Assembly: GCA_036702865.1 (NCBI GenBank)
Contig: DATNQD010000027.1
Span: 310,001-374,000 of the forward strand
Origin: Trichocoleus sp.
GTDB taxonomy: Bacteria > Cyanobacteriota > Cyanobacteriia > Elainellales > Elainellaceae
DNA length: 64,000 bases
Direction: 5' to 3'
Shown here: positions 1-8,127 of the stretch, piece after piece
How positions within the stretch are numbered: position 1 is the stretch's first letter
Layout: every line of letters starts with the position of its first letter
Translations under genes and position numbers: made by a program
The notes under the pieces: model-generated
Seen by the model: only the letters and a program-made list of their open reading frames with translations
Database searches by the model: none
What the model was told of the DNA's origin: nothing

Positions 1-363
1 GCCAACAATTAAAATATCTGGTTTGCCAAAGGTACGAAGATAGCGCGAATAAAGCAGCAATTCCTGGTCAAGCCGTTCGCTATTGAAAGAAGCAAAGTTG
101 TAGGGCGGCAGCAATAACTCAGGAACGAGCAGCGGCGGCAGCGGCAAAATCAGCGAAGAGAGCCGGGGTTGCGAAATAGAAACTTCCGCAGATGATGCAG
201 CAAGATCAGGTGGCTCCGTAGGATTGGAGGATTCCGTGGCAGCAGTGCGATTGTCTCCCATGGCATGGAGCTTTCGAGTTGTTCCATCAGGCAAGGCAGT
301 TGCGCGAATTCCTTGAAAGAGTGCCAGTAGAACTCCTACCAGAAGCAGCTTTTTGACTTGCAT
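1..363 (-). CDS. Partial exported protein of unknown function (N-terminal 121 residues)
   Basis: The reading frame is open from an ATG at 363 to the window edge, so the C-terminal part is missing. The protein starts MQVKKLLLVGVLLALFQGIRA, a short basic segment followed by a hydrophobic stretch and an Ala, which reads as a Sec signal peptide. A Pro/Ser/Ala-rich linker follows (about residues 25-85), then a more conserved-looking segment with YNFASFNSERLDQELLLYSR and, at the edge, PDILIVG. I recall similar segments in cyanobacterial periplasmic proteins of undefined function, but I cannot name a family with certainty. It is transcribed away from mraY's terminator side and has no visible operon partner in the window. 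Confidence 0.6.
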   Translation of the reverse strand, partial: MQVKKLLLVGVLLALFQGIRATALPDGTTRKLHAMGDNRTAATESSNPTEPPDLAASSAEVSISQPRLSSLILPLPPLLVPELLLPPYNFASFNSERLDQELLLYSRYLRTFGKPDILIVG

Positions 364-590
364 AACAATCTTCTGAGTATCCTTTTTAACTGCTGTAGCT
401 GCTTACAGAGAAGCAGGATGGAGGAATTGATTTCGCTCTGTACAGTGAGACCGGGCCTTATCAGGCGATCGTAATTTCGTATCTGACCATTCTTGAACTG
501 TTCTAACGATTAATCCAATCCAAATCTTAAACTATCGCTAAGTGCAATAGCGATCAACTCAGAGATTGAATCATCTCAAGCTTAGCCAAT

Positions 591-619
591 AAAAAACCAG
601 TCCCTTAATGGAAACTGGT
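591..619 (-). terminator. Intrinsic terminator of mraY
   Basis: Read on the minus strand, 36 nt past the mraY stop, the sequence forms ACCAGT-TTCC / GGGA-ACTGGT arms around a short ATTAA loop and is followed at once by six T residues. Stem plus T tract is the classic rho-independent form. It isolates mraY from the partial gene downstream. Confidence 0.8.
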
Positions 620-654
620 GCAAAATGATCAAACTTTTTGTCTTGGTTAAGTTC

Positions 655-1752
655 TTACTGATACAGGAACAAACAAGCGGCAGCGAGAATTGCCCCAATC
701 CAATAGAACCGCGAAACAACTTGAATTTCCGACCAACCTGTTAACTCAAAATGGTGGTGTAGCGGAGACATTTTCAATAAACGCTTGCCAACACCATTGG
801 CATCTTTTGTCGCTTTGAAATAAGTAACTTGGGCAATAACTGAGAGCGTTTCTGCAAAGAAGATGCCGCTTAGAATAAACAGCCCTAACAGGGAGTGCGT
901 CAAAATGGCTACTGCGGCTAATGCACCACCAAGCGCCAGTGAGCCTGTATCGCCCATAAAAACTCGAGCCGGATGATGGTTATGAACGAGAAATCCTAAG
1001 CATCCTCCGCTGAGGCAGGCACAAAAGATCATTAGTTCAGGGGAAGTAGACGAAATTAACGCCCCCAAACCCAATAGCGCGATCGCTGCTGTGCCCCCTG
1101 CTAATCCATCTAACCCATCCGTTAAATTTGTGGCATTGCTCTCAGCAACAAGAACAAACCAGGCAAGCGGCAGAAACAGCAACCCCATTGGCAAGGTCAG
1201 CCCAAACGGAAGCCATAGCTCACTCAAATTTGCAGTTTGGCTCAGCCCAGCCCAGAGACAAAACAACCCACCAAAAACAATTTGTAGAGCTAGCTTCAGA
1301 CGGGGTGAAATGCCTTTGTTGGATTTTTTACTTAGAATTTGCCAATCGTCATACCAGCCGATTCCGGCATAAGCCAGTGTTAGTGCAGAGACAGCTTCAA
1401 CGTTTGCATTAAATCCTGTCCAGCAAAGCGCAACGAAGACGGCAGCAGGAATAAAAAAGATACCCCCCATCGTCGGCGTTCCGGCTTTTTTATGGTGGGC
1501 TTGTGGTCCTTCTTGACGAATGATCTGTCCGGCTTTGAGTGCTCGCAACATCGGCACTGCCCAAAAACCGATCGCCCCTGACACAAGCAGAGAAACAATC
1601 AGCGGTAAAACTAAACCCTGACTTGAGAAAAACGATCGCCCTGATGCACCATCTAGAATCAGAGCCGCAATGCTTAACCCAGCCGTCAGAGTTAAAAATG
1701 TTCGATAGCCTGACAGACTCATCCGTCCATCGGGAATTAACTTCGCGTCCAC
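655..1752 (-). CDS. mraY: Phospho-N-acetylmuramoyl-pentapeptide transferase MraY
   Basis: MraY transfers phospho-MurNAc-pentapeptide from UDP to undecaprenyl phosphate, giving lipid I, at the cytoplasmic membrane in peptidoglycan synthesis. The protein is almost wholly hydrophobic helices and shows the family hallmarks: HHKKAGTPTMGGIFF near the N-terminus, the Asp pair in YDDWQ, NATNLTDGLDGLAGG and FMGDTGS, all catalytic or Mg-binding. The frame is open upstream to 1881. I prefer the GTG at 1752 (VDAKLIPDG...) because it gives 365 aa, the usual family length, and is preceded by GGAG at proper spacing. It stands alone rather than in a dcw cluster, as is usual in cyanobacteria, and ends at a clear terminator. 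Confidence 0.96.
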   Translation of the reverse strand: MDAKLIPDGRMSLSGYRTFLTLTAGLSIAALILDGASGRSFFSSQGLVLPLIVSLLVSGAIGFWAVPMLRALKAGQIIRQEGPQAHHKKAGTPTMGGIFFIPAAVFVALCWTGFNANVEAVSALTLAYAGIGWYDDWQILSKKSNKGISPRLKLALQIVFGGLFCLWAGLSQTANLSELWLPFGLTLPMGLLFLPLAWFVLVAESNATNLTDGLDGLAGGTAAIALLGLGALISSTSPELMIFCACLSGGCLGFLVHNHHPARVFMGDTGSLALGGALAAVAILTHSLLGLFILSGIFFAETLSVIAQVTYFKATKDANGVGKRLLKMSPLHHHFELTGWSEIQVVSRFYWIGAILAAACLFLYQ

Positions 1753-2009
1753 GTCACTACACTCCACACCACACATTAAATTAAAGCGAATCGTCTTTGA
1801 AGGAACGCGGCTGAGGCAGTTTAGGAAGTACTCCATCGCGTCCGATCGAGAGAGTTTAATCCGGGCGATCGATAAAACCAAAATTTAGATCGATCTTTGA
1901 AAAATGACTGCCTCAGAAGAACTCTCGTGCTGGAACTACAATTTAAGTTCAGGCGATTCCGTAAAGCAAAACGAAATTTAAGCTTTACTCTGTGAAGAAT
2001 ATATGAAGA

Positions 2010-2261
2010 TTAGTCGTCCAGGTCAAGTGCATCATCGTCATCATCATCAAGCTCAAAGGAATTATCATCGCCTGCCATCAGTTCGTTGATTTCTGCCTCG
2101 TCATCGCGGTAGTCATACTCGCTACCATCGCGGGAGAGCAACCGACCTGTGCTTTCCAACCAGTTGAGAATGGAAGCATCCTGTGACTGAGGAATCACTG
2201 GAGCGGGCTGATTACGGGGTACTTCGTGTAGTGCGGGGTTACGCATCTCTTTGTCTTGCAT
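2010..2261 (-). CDS. DUF3134 family small acidic protein
   Basis: An 83-residue protein of a family I recognise as DUF3134, found in cyanobacteria and of unknown function. The conserved core is NPALHEVPRNQPAPVIP and SILNWLESTGRL (about residues 7-45). The C-terminus is a long Asp run encoded by GAT/GAC repeats, making the protein strongly acidic. No signal peptide or membrane segment is visible. The frame extends to a TTG at 2276, but the ATG at 2261 is better placed behind a GAGAG ribosome site. The Asp tail suggests electrostatic binding of metal or a basic partner, which is only inference. Confidence 0.8.
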   Translation of the reverse strand: MQDKEMRNPALHEVPRNQPAPVIPQSQDASILNWLESTGRLLSRDGSEYDYRDDEAEINELMAGDDNSFELDDDDDDALDLDD

Positions 2262-2537
2262 GTTTCTATCTCTCAAACCTTCTAGATTGGGTGAGCCAAA
2301 GCGATCGAATAGCTCTCAAGCCTGTCTGAGCCGTTAAACTAAGGCAGATAGCTCATCTGTTCAGTAATGCCTGATAGTGTTAGCTTAAATTTCTTGCAGT
2401 GTCAATAGAAAAACCACTATCGCTAGCAAGATTCCCGCATCACTAGCATGATTTGTTTCAGGCTCGATGACACCTTGAGCATTCCATTCGACCAGTTCTC
2501 TATATTAGCTAATCGCGTGGATTGGAGATAAGACAGT

Positions 2538-3128
2538 ATGTTGGGGAAAACTGCGTTACTGGAAGCGATCGGCGGAAAAAATCGGGGCATCCTGGCGAGT
2601 GACCTGGACAAGCAGGCAATTTTGGCGGCAATTGCTCAACTGGAAGACCGAAACCCCACTCCTCAACCCTTAGAAGCGGCTGATAAGCTAGATGGAAACT
2701 GGCGGCTGCTCTACACCACTAGCGAAGAATTGCTGCGAATTGACCAGCTCCCGTTTTTTAAGCTAGGGCAGATTTACCAGTATATTCATGTCCAAGCTGC
2801 TCGGATTTATAACATCGCTGAGATCTATGGGCTGCCTTATCTAGAAGGCTTTGTCAGCGTGGCTGCCCAGTTCCAACCACTTTCCCAGCAGCGAGTAAAG
2901 GTTAACTTTGAGCGATCGATTTTGGGTTTACAGCGGCTCATCAACTACCGCTCTCTTACGGAATTTATCCAACAGATTGAAGCAGGGCAAAAATTTACAG
3001 CGATCGATTTCAATATTTCAGCCCGTGACCAGAAGGGCTGGCTCGATATTACTTACTTGGATGATGACCTTCGCATTGGACGCGGCAATCAAGGCAGCCT
3101 GTTTGTTCTTACAAAAGTAAAAGGGTGA
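2538..3128 (+). CDS. PAP/fibrillin (plastid lipid-associated protein) family protein
   Basis: A 196-aa member of the PAP/fibrillin family, lipocalin-like proteins linked in plants and cyanobacteria to plastoglobules, thylakoid lipids and photoprotection. The N-terminal helix region (KTALLEAIGGKNRG...DKQAILAAIAQLEDRNPTP) and the hallmark LDGNWRLLYTTSEELLRIDQLP at about residues 51-72 are typical. The C-terminal half has the alternating beta pattern of a lipocalin barrel and ends near the family LDIxYLDDDLRIGRGNxGSLFVL motif. Its ligand cannot be read from sequence. It is followed 48 nt later by the nuclease-like gene on the same strand, so the two may be co-transcribed without being functionally linked. 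Confidence 0.88.
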   Translation: MLGKTALLEAIGGKNRGILASDLDKQAILAAIAQLEDRNPTPQPLEAADKLDGNWRLLYTTSEELLRIDQLPFFKLGQIYQYIHVQAARIYNIAEIYGLPYLEGFVSVAAQFQPLSQQRVKVNFERSILGLQRLINYRSLTEFIQQIEAGQKFTAIDFNISARDQKGWLDITYLDDDLRIGRGNQGSLFVLTKVKG

Positions 3129-3176
3129 TCAGTAGAACCCTTAAACATTCATTATCGAAGGAGCGAAAAATTTAGA

Positions 3177-3962
3177 ATGCGGTTGCGCTTATCCCAGGGA
3201 CAACTGAATGCACTGACCCTCTGCCCCCGCAAATTTCAGCATCTTTATCTCGACCAACTAGGGTTTCCTCCAACGCCAGAACAGCAAGAGCGTATGACTT
3301 GGGGCAGTCGATTTCATCTGCTGATGCAGCAGTGTCAACTGGGCTTGCCGATCGATAGCACAATTGGCAGCAGCGAAGCCATGCAGCATTGTATTACAGC
3401 CCTTCAGCAAGCTGCCCCTGACCTGTTCCAGTCTAATACTGCATCTCGTCAAGCTGAACATCGCCGGACGCTGGAGTTTGAAGGCTATTTGCTCACCGTG
3501 ATTTATGACCTGCTAATTCTTGATGAGCAGCAAGCCCAAATTTTGGACTGGAAAACTTACCCACGTCCTCAGGATCCGCGTCGGCTAACAAAAGATTGGC
3601 AAACCCGCCTCTATCCGTTTCTGCTGTCAGAGACGAGCAACTACAAGCCCGATCAGATTTCAATGACCTATTGGTTTGTCCAGGCAGGAGAAGGTGAAAC
3701 GCCTCAACCCCAGTCGCTACAATTTTCTTACCGCTCACAAACCCATCAACAGATTGAGCAAGACCTGAAGCGATTGTTGAACCAACTGACGCTGTGGCTC
3801 CAGCAATATGAAGCCGGAGAACCCTTACCGCAGGTTGACCCTGCCAAGCAAATTTGCCAATTCTGTCCCTTCATCCGTCGCTGTCAGCGAGATTATCTAA
3901 ATACACCTGACTCTACCTCCTCCCTGGCTGCTTTAGCGGCGATCGAAGAAGTAGCGCTGTAG
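3177..3962 (+). CDS. PD-(D/E)XK nuclease, RecB/Cas4-like, with putative iron-sulfur cysteines
   Basis: A 261-aa stand-alone nuclease-like protein. The core motifs are visible: D111 in VIYDLLIL, D124-W-K126 in QILDWKTYPRP, and QTRLYPFLL at 142-150, the Q-x(3)-Y motif of RecB-family nucleases. Four cysteines, C16 in LCPRKF and C227, C230, C236 in CQFCPFIRRCQ, sit as in Cas4 and AddB, where they hold a 4Fe-4S cluster. There is no helicase domain and no CRISPR or recBCD gene nearby, so this is a solitary nuclease, probably in DNA repair or recombination. The start at 3177 follows an AAGGAG about 13 nt upstream, slightly long spacing. The substrate is unknown. Confidence 0.82.
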   Translation: MRLRLSQGQLNALTLCPRKFQHLYLDQLGFPPTPEQQERMTWGSRFHLLMQQCQLGLPIDSTIGSSEAMQHCITALQQAAPDLFQSNTASRQAEHRRTLEFEGYLLTVIYDLLILDEQQAQILDWKTYPRPQDPRRLTKDWQTRLYPFLLSETSNYKPDQISMTYWFVQAGEGETPQPQSLQFSYRSQTHQQIEQDLKRLLNQLTLWLQQYEAGEPLPQVDPAKQICQFCPFIRRCQRDYLNTPDSTSSLAALAAIEEVAL

Positions 3963-3997
3963 CAATCTTTTCCCGAATTAGAACTTTCCCAAATCAA

Positions 3998-4033
3998 AAA
4001 CCGATCGCCCTTGAAAAAAGCAACGATCGGTTT
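3998..4033 (-). terminator. Terminator-like inverted repeat between nuclease gene and psbY
   Basis: AAACCGATCG and CGATCGGTTT form a perfect 10-bp stem around a 16-nt loop. On the minus strand it lies 40 nt past the psbY stop and is followed by TTTTTG, so it can terminate psbY. On the plus strand it lies about 35 nt past the nuclease gene, with a poorer T tract. The stem contains two HIP1-type CGATCG cores. Confidence 0.65.
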
Positions 4034-4072
4034 ATGAGTTTACAGGCTGATATGTATCGTCTCAGCTTTCAA

Positions 4073-4186
4073 CTAACGGCTGATGAAGCCGCGCACTTGC
4101 TTAAGCGCAGCCTGACCAATGTTAAATACAGCCCAACTGCCAGCCAGCAGCACCGGTGCTAGAACAATAAGAACTCGCCAATCCAT
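4073..4186 (-). CDS. psbY: Photosystem II protein Y (PsbY)
   Basis: A 37-residue single-helix protein, MDWRVLIVLAPVLLAGSWAVFNIG plus a short basic tail ending RGFISR. The opening MDWRVLIVLxPVLLAGxWAxFNIG is the cyanobacterial PsbY signature. PsbY is a one-helix peripheral subunit of photosystem II next to cytochrome b559. The start has a very strong GGAGG ribosome site 8-9 nt upstream, and the gene is followed by a hairpin terminator. It is short enough to be missed by length-filtered gene callers. No neighbouring photosynthesis gene shares its transcript. Confidence 0.93.
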   Translation of the reverse strand: MDWRVLIVLAPVLLAGSWAVFNIGQAALKQVRGFISR

Positions 4187-4273
4187 AATCTGATTCCTCC
4201 CCTAAAGAATTATCAAAAATCTCTCATGTGTAATCTATTTTGCGGTCAATTGGCTTAATTTTCCAGACCTAAC

Positions 4274-4813
4274 TTAACAAAACCCCATATCTGTACCTTT
4301 GCCCGCATGAACCAGAGCTAGTTTTTCATATTTATGGGCATGTTCAATGAGACCGACAGCTTCCGCTTCAGAAACCTGGCGCAGTAATTTTGCTGGAACT
4401 CCAATGACCAGCGATCGTGGAGGGATGTCTTTGGTCACAACTGATCCGGCTCCCACAATACTACCTGACCCAACTCGTACCCCGTCCAGTACAATTGCGC
4501 CAATTCCAATCAAACAACCCTGCTCAATGTAAGCACTGTGAACAACAGCACGGTGTCCAATCGTGACATAATCCTCCAATACAGTCGGCTTGCCCGGATC
4601 ACCATGCAATATTGCACCATCTTGAATATTTGTTGCCCTACCAATCACAATTTGCTCAACATCACCCCGCAAAATTGCGCCATACCAAATGCTTGCACCT
4701 AGCCCGACTTCAACGCGACCGATTACAGTAGCATTAGGGGCAATGAATGCGGCTTGAGATAGGTCAGGTTTTGTCACCCCAAATCCTGGCTGAGGCTCAG
4801 ATAAATCGCTCAC
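4274..4813 (-). CDS. Gamma-class carbonic anhydrase family protein (left-handed beta helix)
   Basis: A 179-aa left-handed beta-helix protein with hexapeptide repeats (V-I-G-x-x, I-V-G-A-G types). H70 in ILHGD and H87/H92 in GHRAVVHSA are placed like the three zinc ligands of Cam carbonic anhydrase (two His five residues apart plus one upstream), and R50-G-D and NIQD are conserved. The family includes CcmM N-termini, YrdA and plant complex I gamma-CAs. Without a CcmM RbcS-like tail it is probably a free gamma-CA-like trimer. Activity cannot be judged. The start is a GTG at 4813 behind AAAGGAGG, an excellent ribosome site. Confidence 0.88.
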   Translation of the reverse strand: MSDLSEPQPGFGVTKPDLSQAAFIAPNATVIGRVEVGLGASIWYGAILRGDVEQIVIGRATNIQDGAILHGDPGKPTVLEDYVTIGHRAVVHSAYIEQGCLIGIGAIVLDGVRVGSGSIVGAGSVVTKDIPPRSLVIGVPAKLLRQVSEAEAVGLIEHAHKYEKLALVHAGKGTDMGFC

Positions 4814-4902
4814 TCGTCCTCCTTTAAAGACCCTGCTGAAGATAAGGAGTATAATAGAGCCACTAGAATTGGCTCAAATTGCCTGTCCTAGTCGCACCTT
4901 GC

Positions 4903-5412
4903 ATGATGAATCCAGCTTTACAATATCCAATTTTTGGTCCAGAAATTCAGTGTCCCCATTGCCGTCAAACCATTCCGGCATTGACACTGACTGATACTTA
5001 CTTGTGCCAGCGACATGGGGCATTTGAGGCAAACCCGAAAACCAGCGAACTGGTGCATCTCCAATCGGGGCGGCACTGGCGGCAATGGAACAACGAATGG
5101 TATCGCCAGCATACTCACCCGGATGGAATTCGCTTTGAAATTCATGAAGCGCTCGATCGCCTCTACACCCAGGGGTATCGGGCAACCCGCGTGATCATTG
5201 CTCAACGCTACAAAGATTTGATCAGCACCTATCTAGAGCGCAGTACGCCCTGGCGTGGGCAGCCCGAAGCACCACGTCCTCGGCTTTATGGGCTGCCTGT
5301 TGACTTTAGCCCTGATCCGGCAGAAGAACCCTGCTGGGATGTGATCAACTTCGATCTGGAAAAGGAACCCGGAGCGCCCGTTCGCTACCCTTATTTCCGG
5401 TTGTTTGAATAG
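4903..5412 (+). CDS. TIGR02652 family protein, cyanobacterial, unknown function
   Basis: A soluble 169-aa protein I recognise as TIGR02652, conserved across cyanobacteria. It opens with a zinc-ribbon-like pair, CPHCRQ and LCQRHG, suggesting a metal-binding N-terminal domain, followed by the highly conserved-looking SGRHWRQW, YRQHTHPDGIRFEIHEALDRLYTQGYRATRVIIAQRYK and VINFDLEKEPGAPVRYPYFRLFE. The frame is open to a TTG at 4879, but tandem ATGs at 4903/4906 are the likely start. It lies divergent from the carbonic anhydrase gene and overlaps nothing; the VOC gene begins 22 nt later. No role is known to me. Confidence 0.85.
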   Translation: MMNPALQYPIFGPEIQCPHCRQTIPALTLTDTYLCQRHGAFEANPKTSELVHLQSGRHWRQWNNEWYRQHTHPDGIRFEIHEALDRLYTQGYRATRVIIAQRYKDLISTYLERSTPWRGQPEAPRPRLYGLPVDFSPDPAEEPCWDVINFDLEKEPGAPVRYPYFRLFE

Positions 5413-5434
5413 ATTGGAGTGTTCAGGGCTTTCC

Positions 5435-5881
5435 ATGCATCATGCCTCGATTCGGACGGCTAATATTTATAAGGCAATTGCCTTTTATGAGCAGCTTGGC
5501 TTTCAGGTCTGTGAACGCTTCACTGCTGGAATAACCCTCGCTTGCTGGATGGAGGGTTTAGGCGGGCGCATTGAGCTTTTGCAAGTCCCACAACCGCGCC
5601 CCGCAGCCGATGCCTTTGGCGACGAATATTACACAGGCTACTATCATCTATCGTTTGATTTAACTGAGGCGATCGATGATCTCCCCCAGTGGTTAGATGA
5701 TTTGCAGAAACGAATCAACGATGCTTCAAGTGATTCTGATCAACTTCAACCCCTCAAGATTTTGTTAGAACCAACGCAGCAAATCATTGGCGATCGAGTC
5801 TATGAAGTTGCCTTTATTGCGGATTCTGACGGTTTACCGTTGGAGTTTATTCGGATGATGGCTTATGTCGGAGATCCCTGA
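5435..5881 (+). CDS. VOC (glyoxalase/bleomycin-resistance) superfamily protein
   Basis: A 148-aa member of the vicinal oxygen chelate superfamily. It begins MHHASIRTANIYKAIAFYEQLGF, the standard first beta-alpha unit with a possible metal His, has GGRIELLQVPQP with a candidate metal Glu, and ends EVAFIADSDGLPLEFIRMM with a third candidate ligand. The insert around residues 60-105 includes an acidic stretch. Upstream TTG codons are in frame from 5405, overlapping the preceding gene's end, but the ATG at 5435 begins the domain exactly. It probably shares a transcript with the TIGR02652 gene. The substrate is unknown. Confidence 0.82.
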   Translation: MHHASIRTANIYKAIAFYEQLGFQVCERFTAGITLACWMEGLGGRIELLQVPQPRPAADAFGDEYYTGYYHLSFDLTEAIDDLPQWLDDLQKRINDASSDSDQLQPLKILLEPTQQIIGDRVYEVAFIADSDGLPLEFIRMMAYVGDP

Positions 5882-5993
5882 CGGCAAACTCTTAAAATTG
5901 TATTTAGGGCTTCCGTCTCGAACCTGAAACATGGGCTAAGTTAGTTTTATAAGCGAAGTCGCTTATCTTCAAAGCAAACCTCTCAATTTTTTT

Positions 5994-6179
5994 ATGGAAT
6001 CTGGCAGTCAAACAGGTGATCCCCCGGAACGAACCACACAACGAGTCGCTGATGTCATTGGCACACTTATTGCGCTTTTAACCCTTTTCGTTCCTATTTT
6101 TGCCATTGCTCACTTCTCGTCTGTTAGCGACATAACTGGATCGCCACCCGTAAACCTGTTATCCAGACCCGGAGATTAG
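5994..6179 (+). CDS. Small single-helix membrane protein, unknown
   Basis: A 61-residue protein with a polar N-terminus (ERTTQRVADVIGT) and one hydrophobic helix, about residues 23-41 (VIGTLIALLTLFVPIFAIA), then a short Ser/Pro-rich tail. The arrangement is a plausible one-pass membrane protein. I do not recognise a named family. The ATG follows a T-rich stretch without a clear Shine-Dalgarno, which lowers confidence. Confidence 0.55.
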   Translation: MESGSQTGDPPERTTQRVADVIGTLIALLTLFVPIFAIAHFSSVSDITGSPPVNLLSRPGD

Positions 6180-6243
6180 ACTGAATCTCAAAAATTTGAT
6201 CCAGCATTGTAATCTAGCAACGTGATCTAGCCTACAAGTTTGC

Positions 6244-6263
6244 TTGACAGCTGAGCTTGTCAA
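6244..6263 (+). promoter_or_regulatory. Dyad TTGACA-N8-TGTCAA upstream of ppa
   Basis: A perfect 6-bp inverted repeat, TTGACA and TGTCAA separated by GCTGAGCT, lies about 158 nt before the ppa start. The left arm is also a consensus -35 hexamer, and TAAT occurs about 20 nt downstream, so the dyad could be an operator overlapping a promoter. Spacing to the -10-like element is longer than ideal, so the promoter reading is weak. Confidence 0.35.
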
Positions 6264-6420
6264 ATTGGCTAATGCTTTCAGTTGCTAATTGATTCGTCGC
6301 GCTGACGATCGCCTTCTCCCCTACAATGCTATTCGAGGGTTGTTTTGCCTCGCAAAGGTTCTGCATCAGTCTGGATCAAGCGACACAAACAGCCCTGACC
6401 TGTCGATTTGGAGAAACGCT

Positions 6421-6933
6421 GTGGATTTATCACTGATTCCCCCCCTGGCAAAGTCCGGAATCCTGAATGTCTTAATTGAAATTCCAGGTGGCAGCAAGAA
6501 TAAATACGAGTTTGACAAAGATTTGCAAGCGTTTGCCCTAGATCGCGTCCTTTATGCCTCAGTGCAATATCCATTTGACTATGGTTTTGTGCCCAATACC
6601 CTTGCTGATGATGGAGATCCATTGGATGGCATGGTGATTATGGATCAGCCCACCTTCCCCGGTTGTGTGATTGCAGCGCGTCCGATTGGGATGCTGGAAA
6701 TGATTGATGGGGGCGATCGAGATGAAAAAATTCTCTGTGTACCTGACAAAGACCCTCGCTACACCAATGTTCGATCGATCAAAGATATTGCACCCCATCG
6801 CTTAGACGAAGTTGCTGAATTTTTCCGAACCTATAAAAACCTGGAAAAGAAAGTAACAGAAATTCTGGGCTGGAAAGACGTTGATCAAGTCATGCCACTG
6901 GTTGAGGCTTGTATTAATGCAGCTAAGAAATAG
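6421..6933 (+). CDS. ppa: Inorganic diphosphatase (soluble, family I)
   Basis: Hydrolyses pyrophosphate to two phosphates in the cytoplasm, pulling biosynthetic reactions forward. The signature DDGDPLDG with its metal-binding Asp residues is present, together with [26 protein letters not shown], the DxxDPR-type segment VPDKDPRY and FFRTYKNLE, all standard for family I. The frame is open to 6289, but the GTG at 6421 gives 170 aa, the family length, and is preceded by GGAG with 8-nt spacing. A terminator follows. Monocistronic as far as visible. Confidence 0.95.
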   Translation: MDLSLIPPLAKSGILNVLIEIPGGSKNKYEFDKDLQAFALDRVLYASVQYPFDYGFVPNTLADDGDPLDGMVIMDQPTFPGCVIAARPIGMLEMIDGGDRDEKILCVPDKDPRYTNVRSIKDIAPHRLDEVAEFFRTYKNLEKKVTEILGWKDVDQVMPLVEACINAAKK

Positions 6934-6998
6934 CTAGGCGATTAGGGCTGCAGTGATGTGGCAGTAGCATCATTTCCTAAAAATACAATACGTTGCAG

Positions 6999-7024
6999 GG
7001 CGGCTGAGATTTGCCGCCTTTTTT
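6999..7024 (+). terminator. Intrinsic terminator of ppa
   Basis: GGCGGC, an 8-nt loop, GCCGCC and then six T residues, about 65 nt after the ppa stop. A clean GC-rich hairpin with T tract. Confidence 0.85.
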
Positions 7025-7216
7025 CTGCCTAAGAAATAGAAATGAGATAAAAAGCACATGAATCAGGGCAAGATAGAAGAAGTACAGGTATGATCCTAGT
7101 TCTATTGCTTATGCTAGAAGAAGCAGACTCTTAAGACGAGTTTTAGCAAATTTTCGCCTTATCTAGCGTATCCAGTCCTACAATGAGTCGCTAAACTACA
7201 GGTTTGATTAGTTACA

Positions 7217-8119
7217 ATGTCAGCCGTTGACTCCTCAGACGCCAGTTTTTCTATCTTGAATCAACCTCTGATCACTGACCCTCAAGGATTTGTCGTTAGG
7301 TTTTGGGGCGTCCGGGGCAGCATTCCGACACCGGGTATTGAAACAGTGCGCTATGGCGGGAATACAGTCTGTGTGGAAATGCAGGTTGGTGGCAAGCGGC
7401 TGATCTTTGACGGGGGTACGGGGCTACGAGTTCTTGGTAAACATTTGCTACCTCAGATGCCAGTCCAGGCGCATCTGTTCTTTACACATACCCATTGGGA
7501 TCGAATTCAGGGCTTTCCATTTTTCATGCCTGCCTTTATCGAAGGCAACTGCTTTAATATCTATGGATCGGTTGGGCAGAATGGCGCTTCTATTAAACAG
7601 CGGCTCTCCGATCAAATGCTGCGCCCCAATTTTCCAGTTCCCTTGCAAATGATGCGATCGGAACTGAACTTTCATGACATTTCTCCTGGCTTAGTCATTA
7701 CGCTGGATGATGTCACAATTGAAACTATGTCATTTAATCGTCCAAATAGTGCGTTAGGGTATCGGATTTCCTGGAACGGCTATTGTGTTGTTTATGCAAC
7801 AGATACAGAGCATTCACCAGAGAATATTGATCAGGGGCTACTCTATCTGGCACAGCAAGCAGATCTGCTGATTTTTGATGCCGCCTACGCTGATCATGCA
7901 TACTACGACCCTAACGCGGGACATCCACCAGAGACTTGGTGGGCAGGGATCGAGGTGGCGAATGCAGCACAGGTTAAGCAAATTGTCCTATTTCACCATG
8001 ATCCTGCTCATGAGGATGATTTTTTGGCGGAGGTTGAGGCAAAAGTGCAAGCTCGCTTCCCAAATGTTCATCTTGCACGCGAGGGCATGAGTTTGGTGAT
8101 CGATCGGGGTAAGCCGTAG
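7217..8119 (+). CDS. MBL-fold metallohydrolase
   Basis: A 300-aa metallo-beta-lactamase-fold protein. FVVRFWGVRGSIPTPG and VRYGGNTVCVEM (about residues 25-54) and FDGGTGLR are typical of the PhnP/RNase Z-like branch. The metal motif reads T90-H-T-H-W-D-R-I: the HxHxD part is intact, but the residue after Asp is Arg96 instead of the usual His. Later candidate ligands are DTEHSP, FDAAYADH and LFHHDPAHEDD. The substrate is unknown; relatives are phosphodiesterases or RNA processing enzymes. It faces an uncharacterised membrane protein gene convergently with an 8-nt gap. The ATG at 7217 starts the conserved region after a short variable tail. Confidence 0.86.
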   Translation: MSAVDSSDASFSILNQPLITDPQGFVVRFWGVRGSIPTPGIETVRYGGNTVCVEMQVGGKRLIFDGGTGLRVLGKHLLPQMPVQAHLFFTHTHWDRIQGFPFFMPAFIEGNCFNIYGSVGQNGASIKQRLSDQMLRPNFPVPLQMMRSELNFHDISPGLVITLDDVTIETMSFNRPNSALGYRISWNGYCVVYATDTEHSPENIDQGLLYLAQQADLLIFDAAYADHAYYDPNAGHPPETWWAGIEVANAAQVKQIVLFHHDPAHEDDFLAEVEAKVQARFPNVHLAREGMSLVIDRGKP

Positions 8120-8127
8120 TTGATTAA

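Noticed and set aside
1091-1412. Two plus-strand ORFs antisense to mraY
   Set aside because: They lie inside a firm gene on the other strand and have no protein-like patterns.
1753-1881. 43-residue N-terminal extension of MraY
   Set aside because: It exceeds the family length and lacks a ribosome site; the GTG at 1752 fits better.
2022-2070. CATCGTCATCATCATC trinucleotide run as a microsatellite
   Set aside because: It encodes the Asp-rich end of the DUF3134 protein, a conserved feature of the family.
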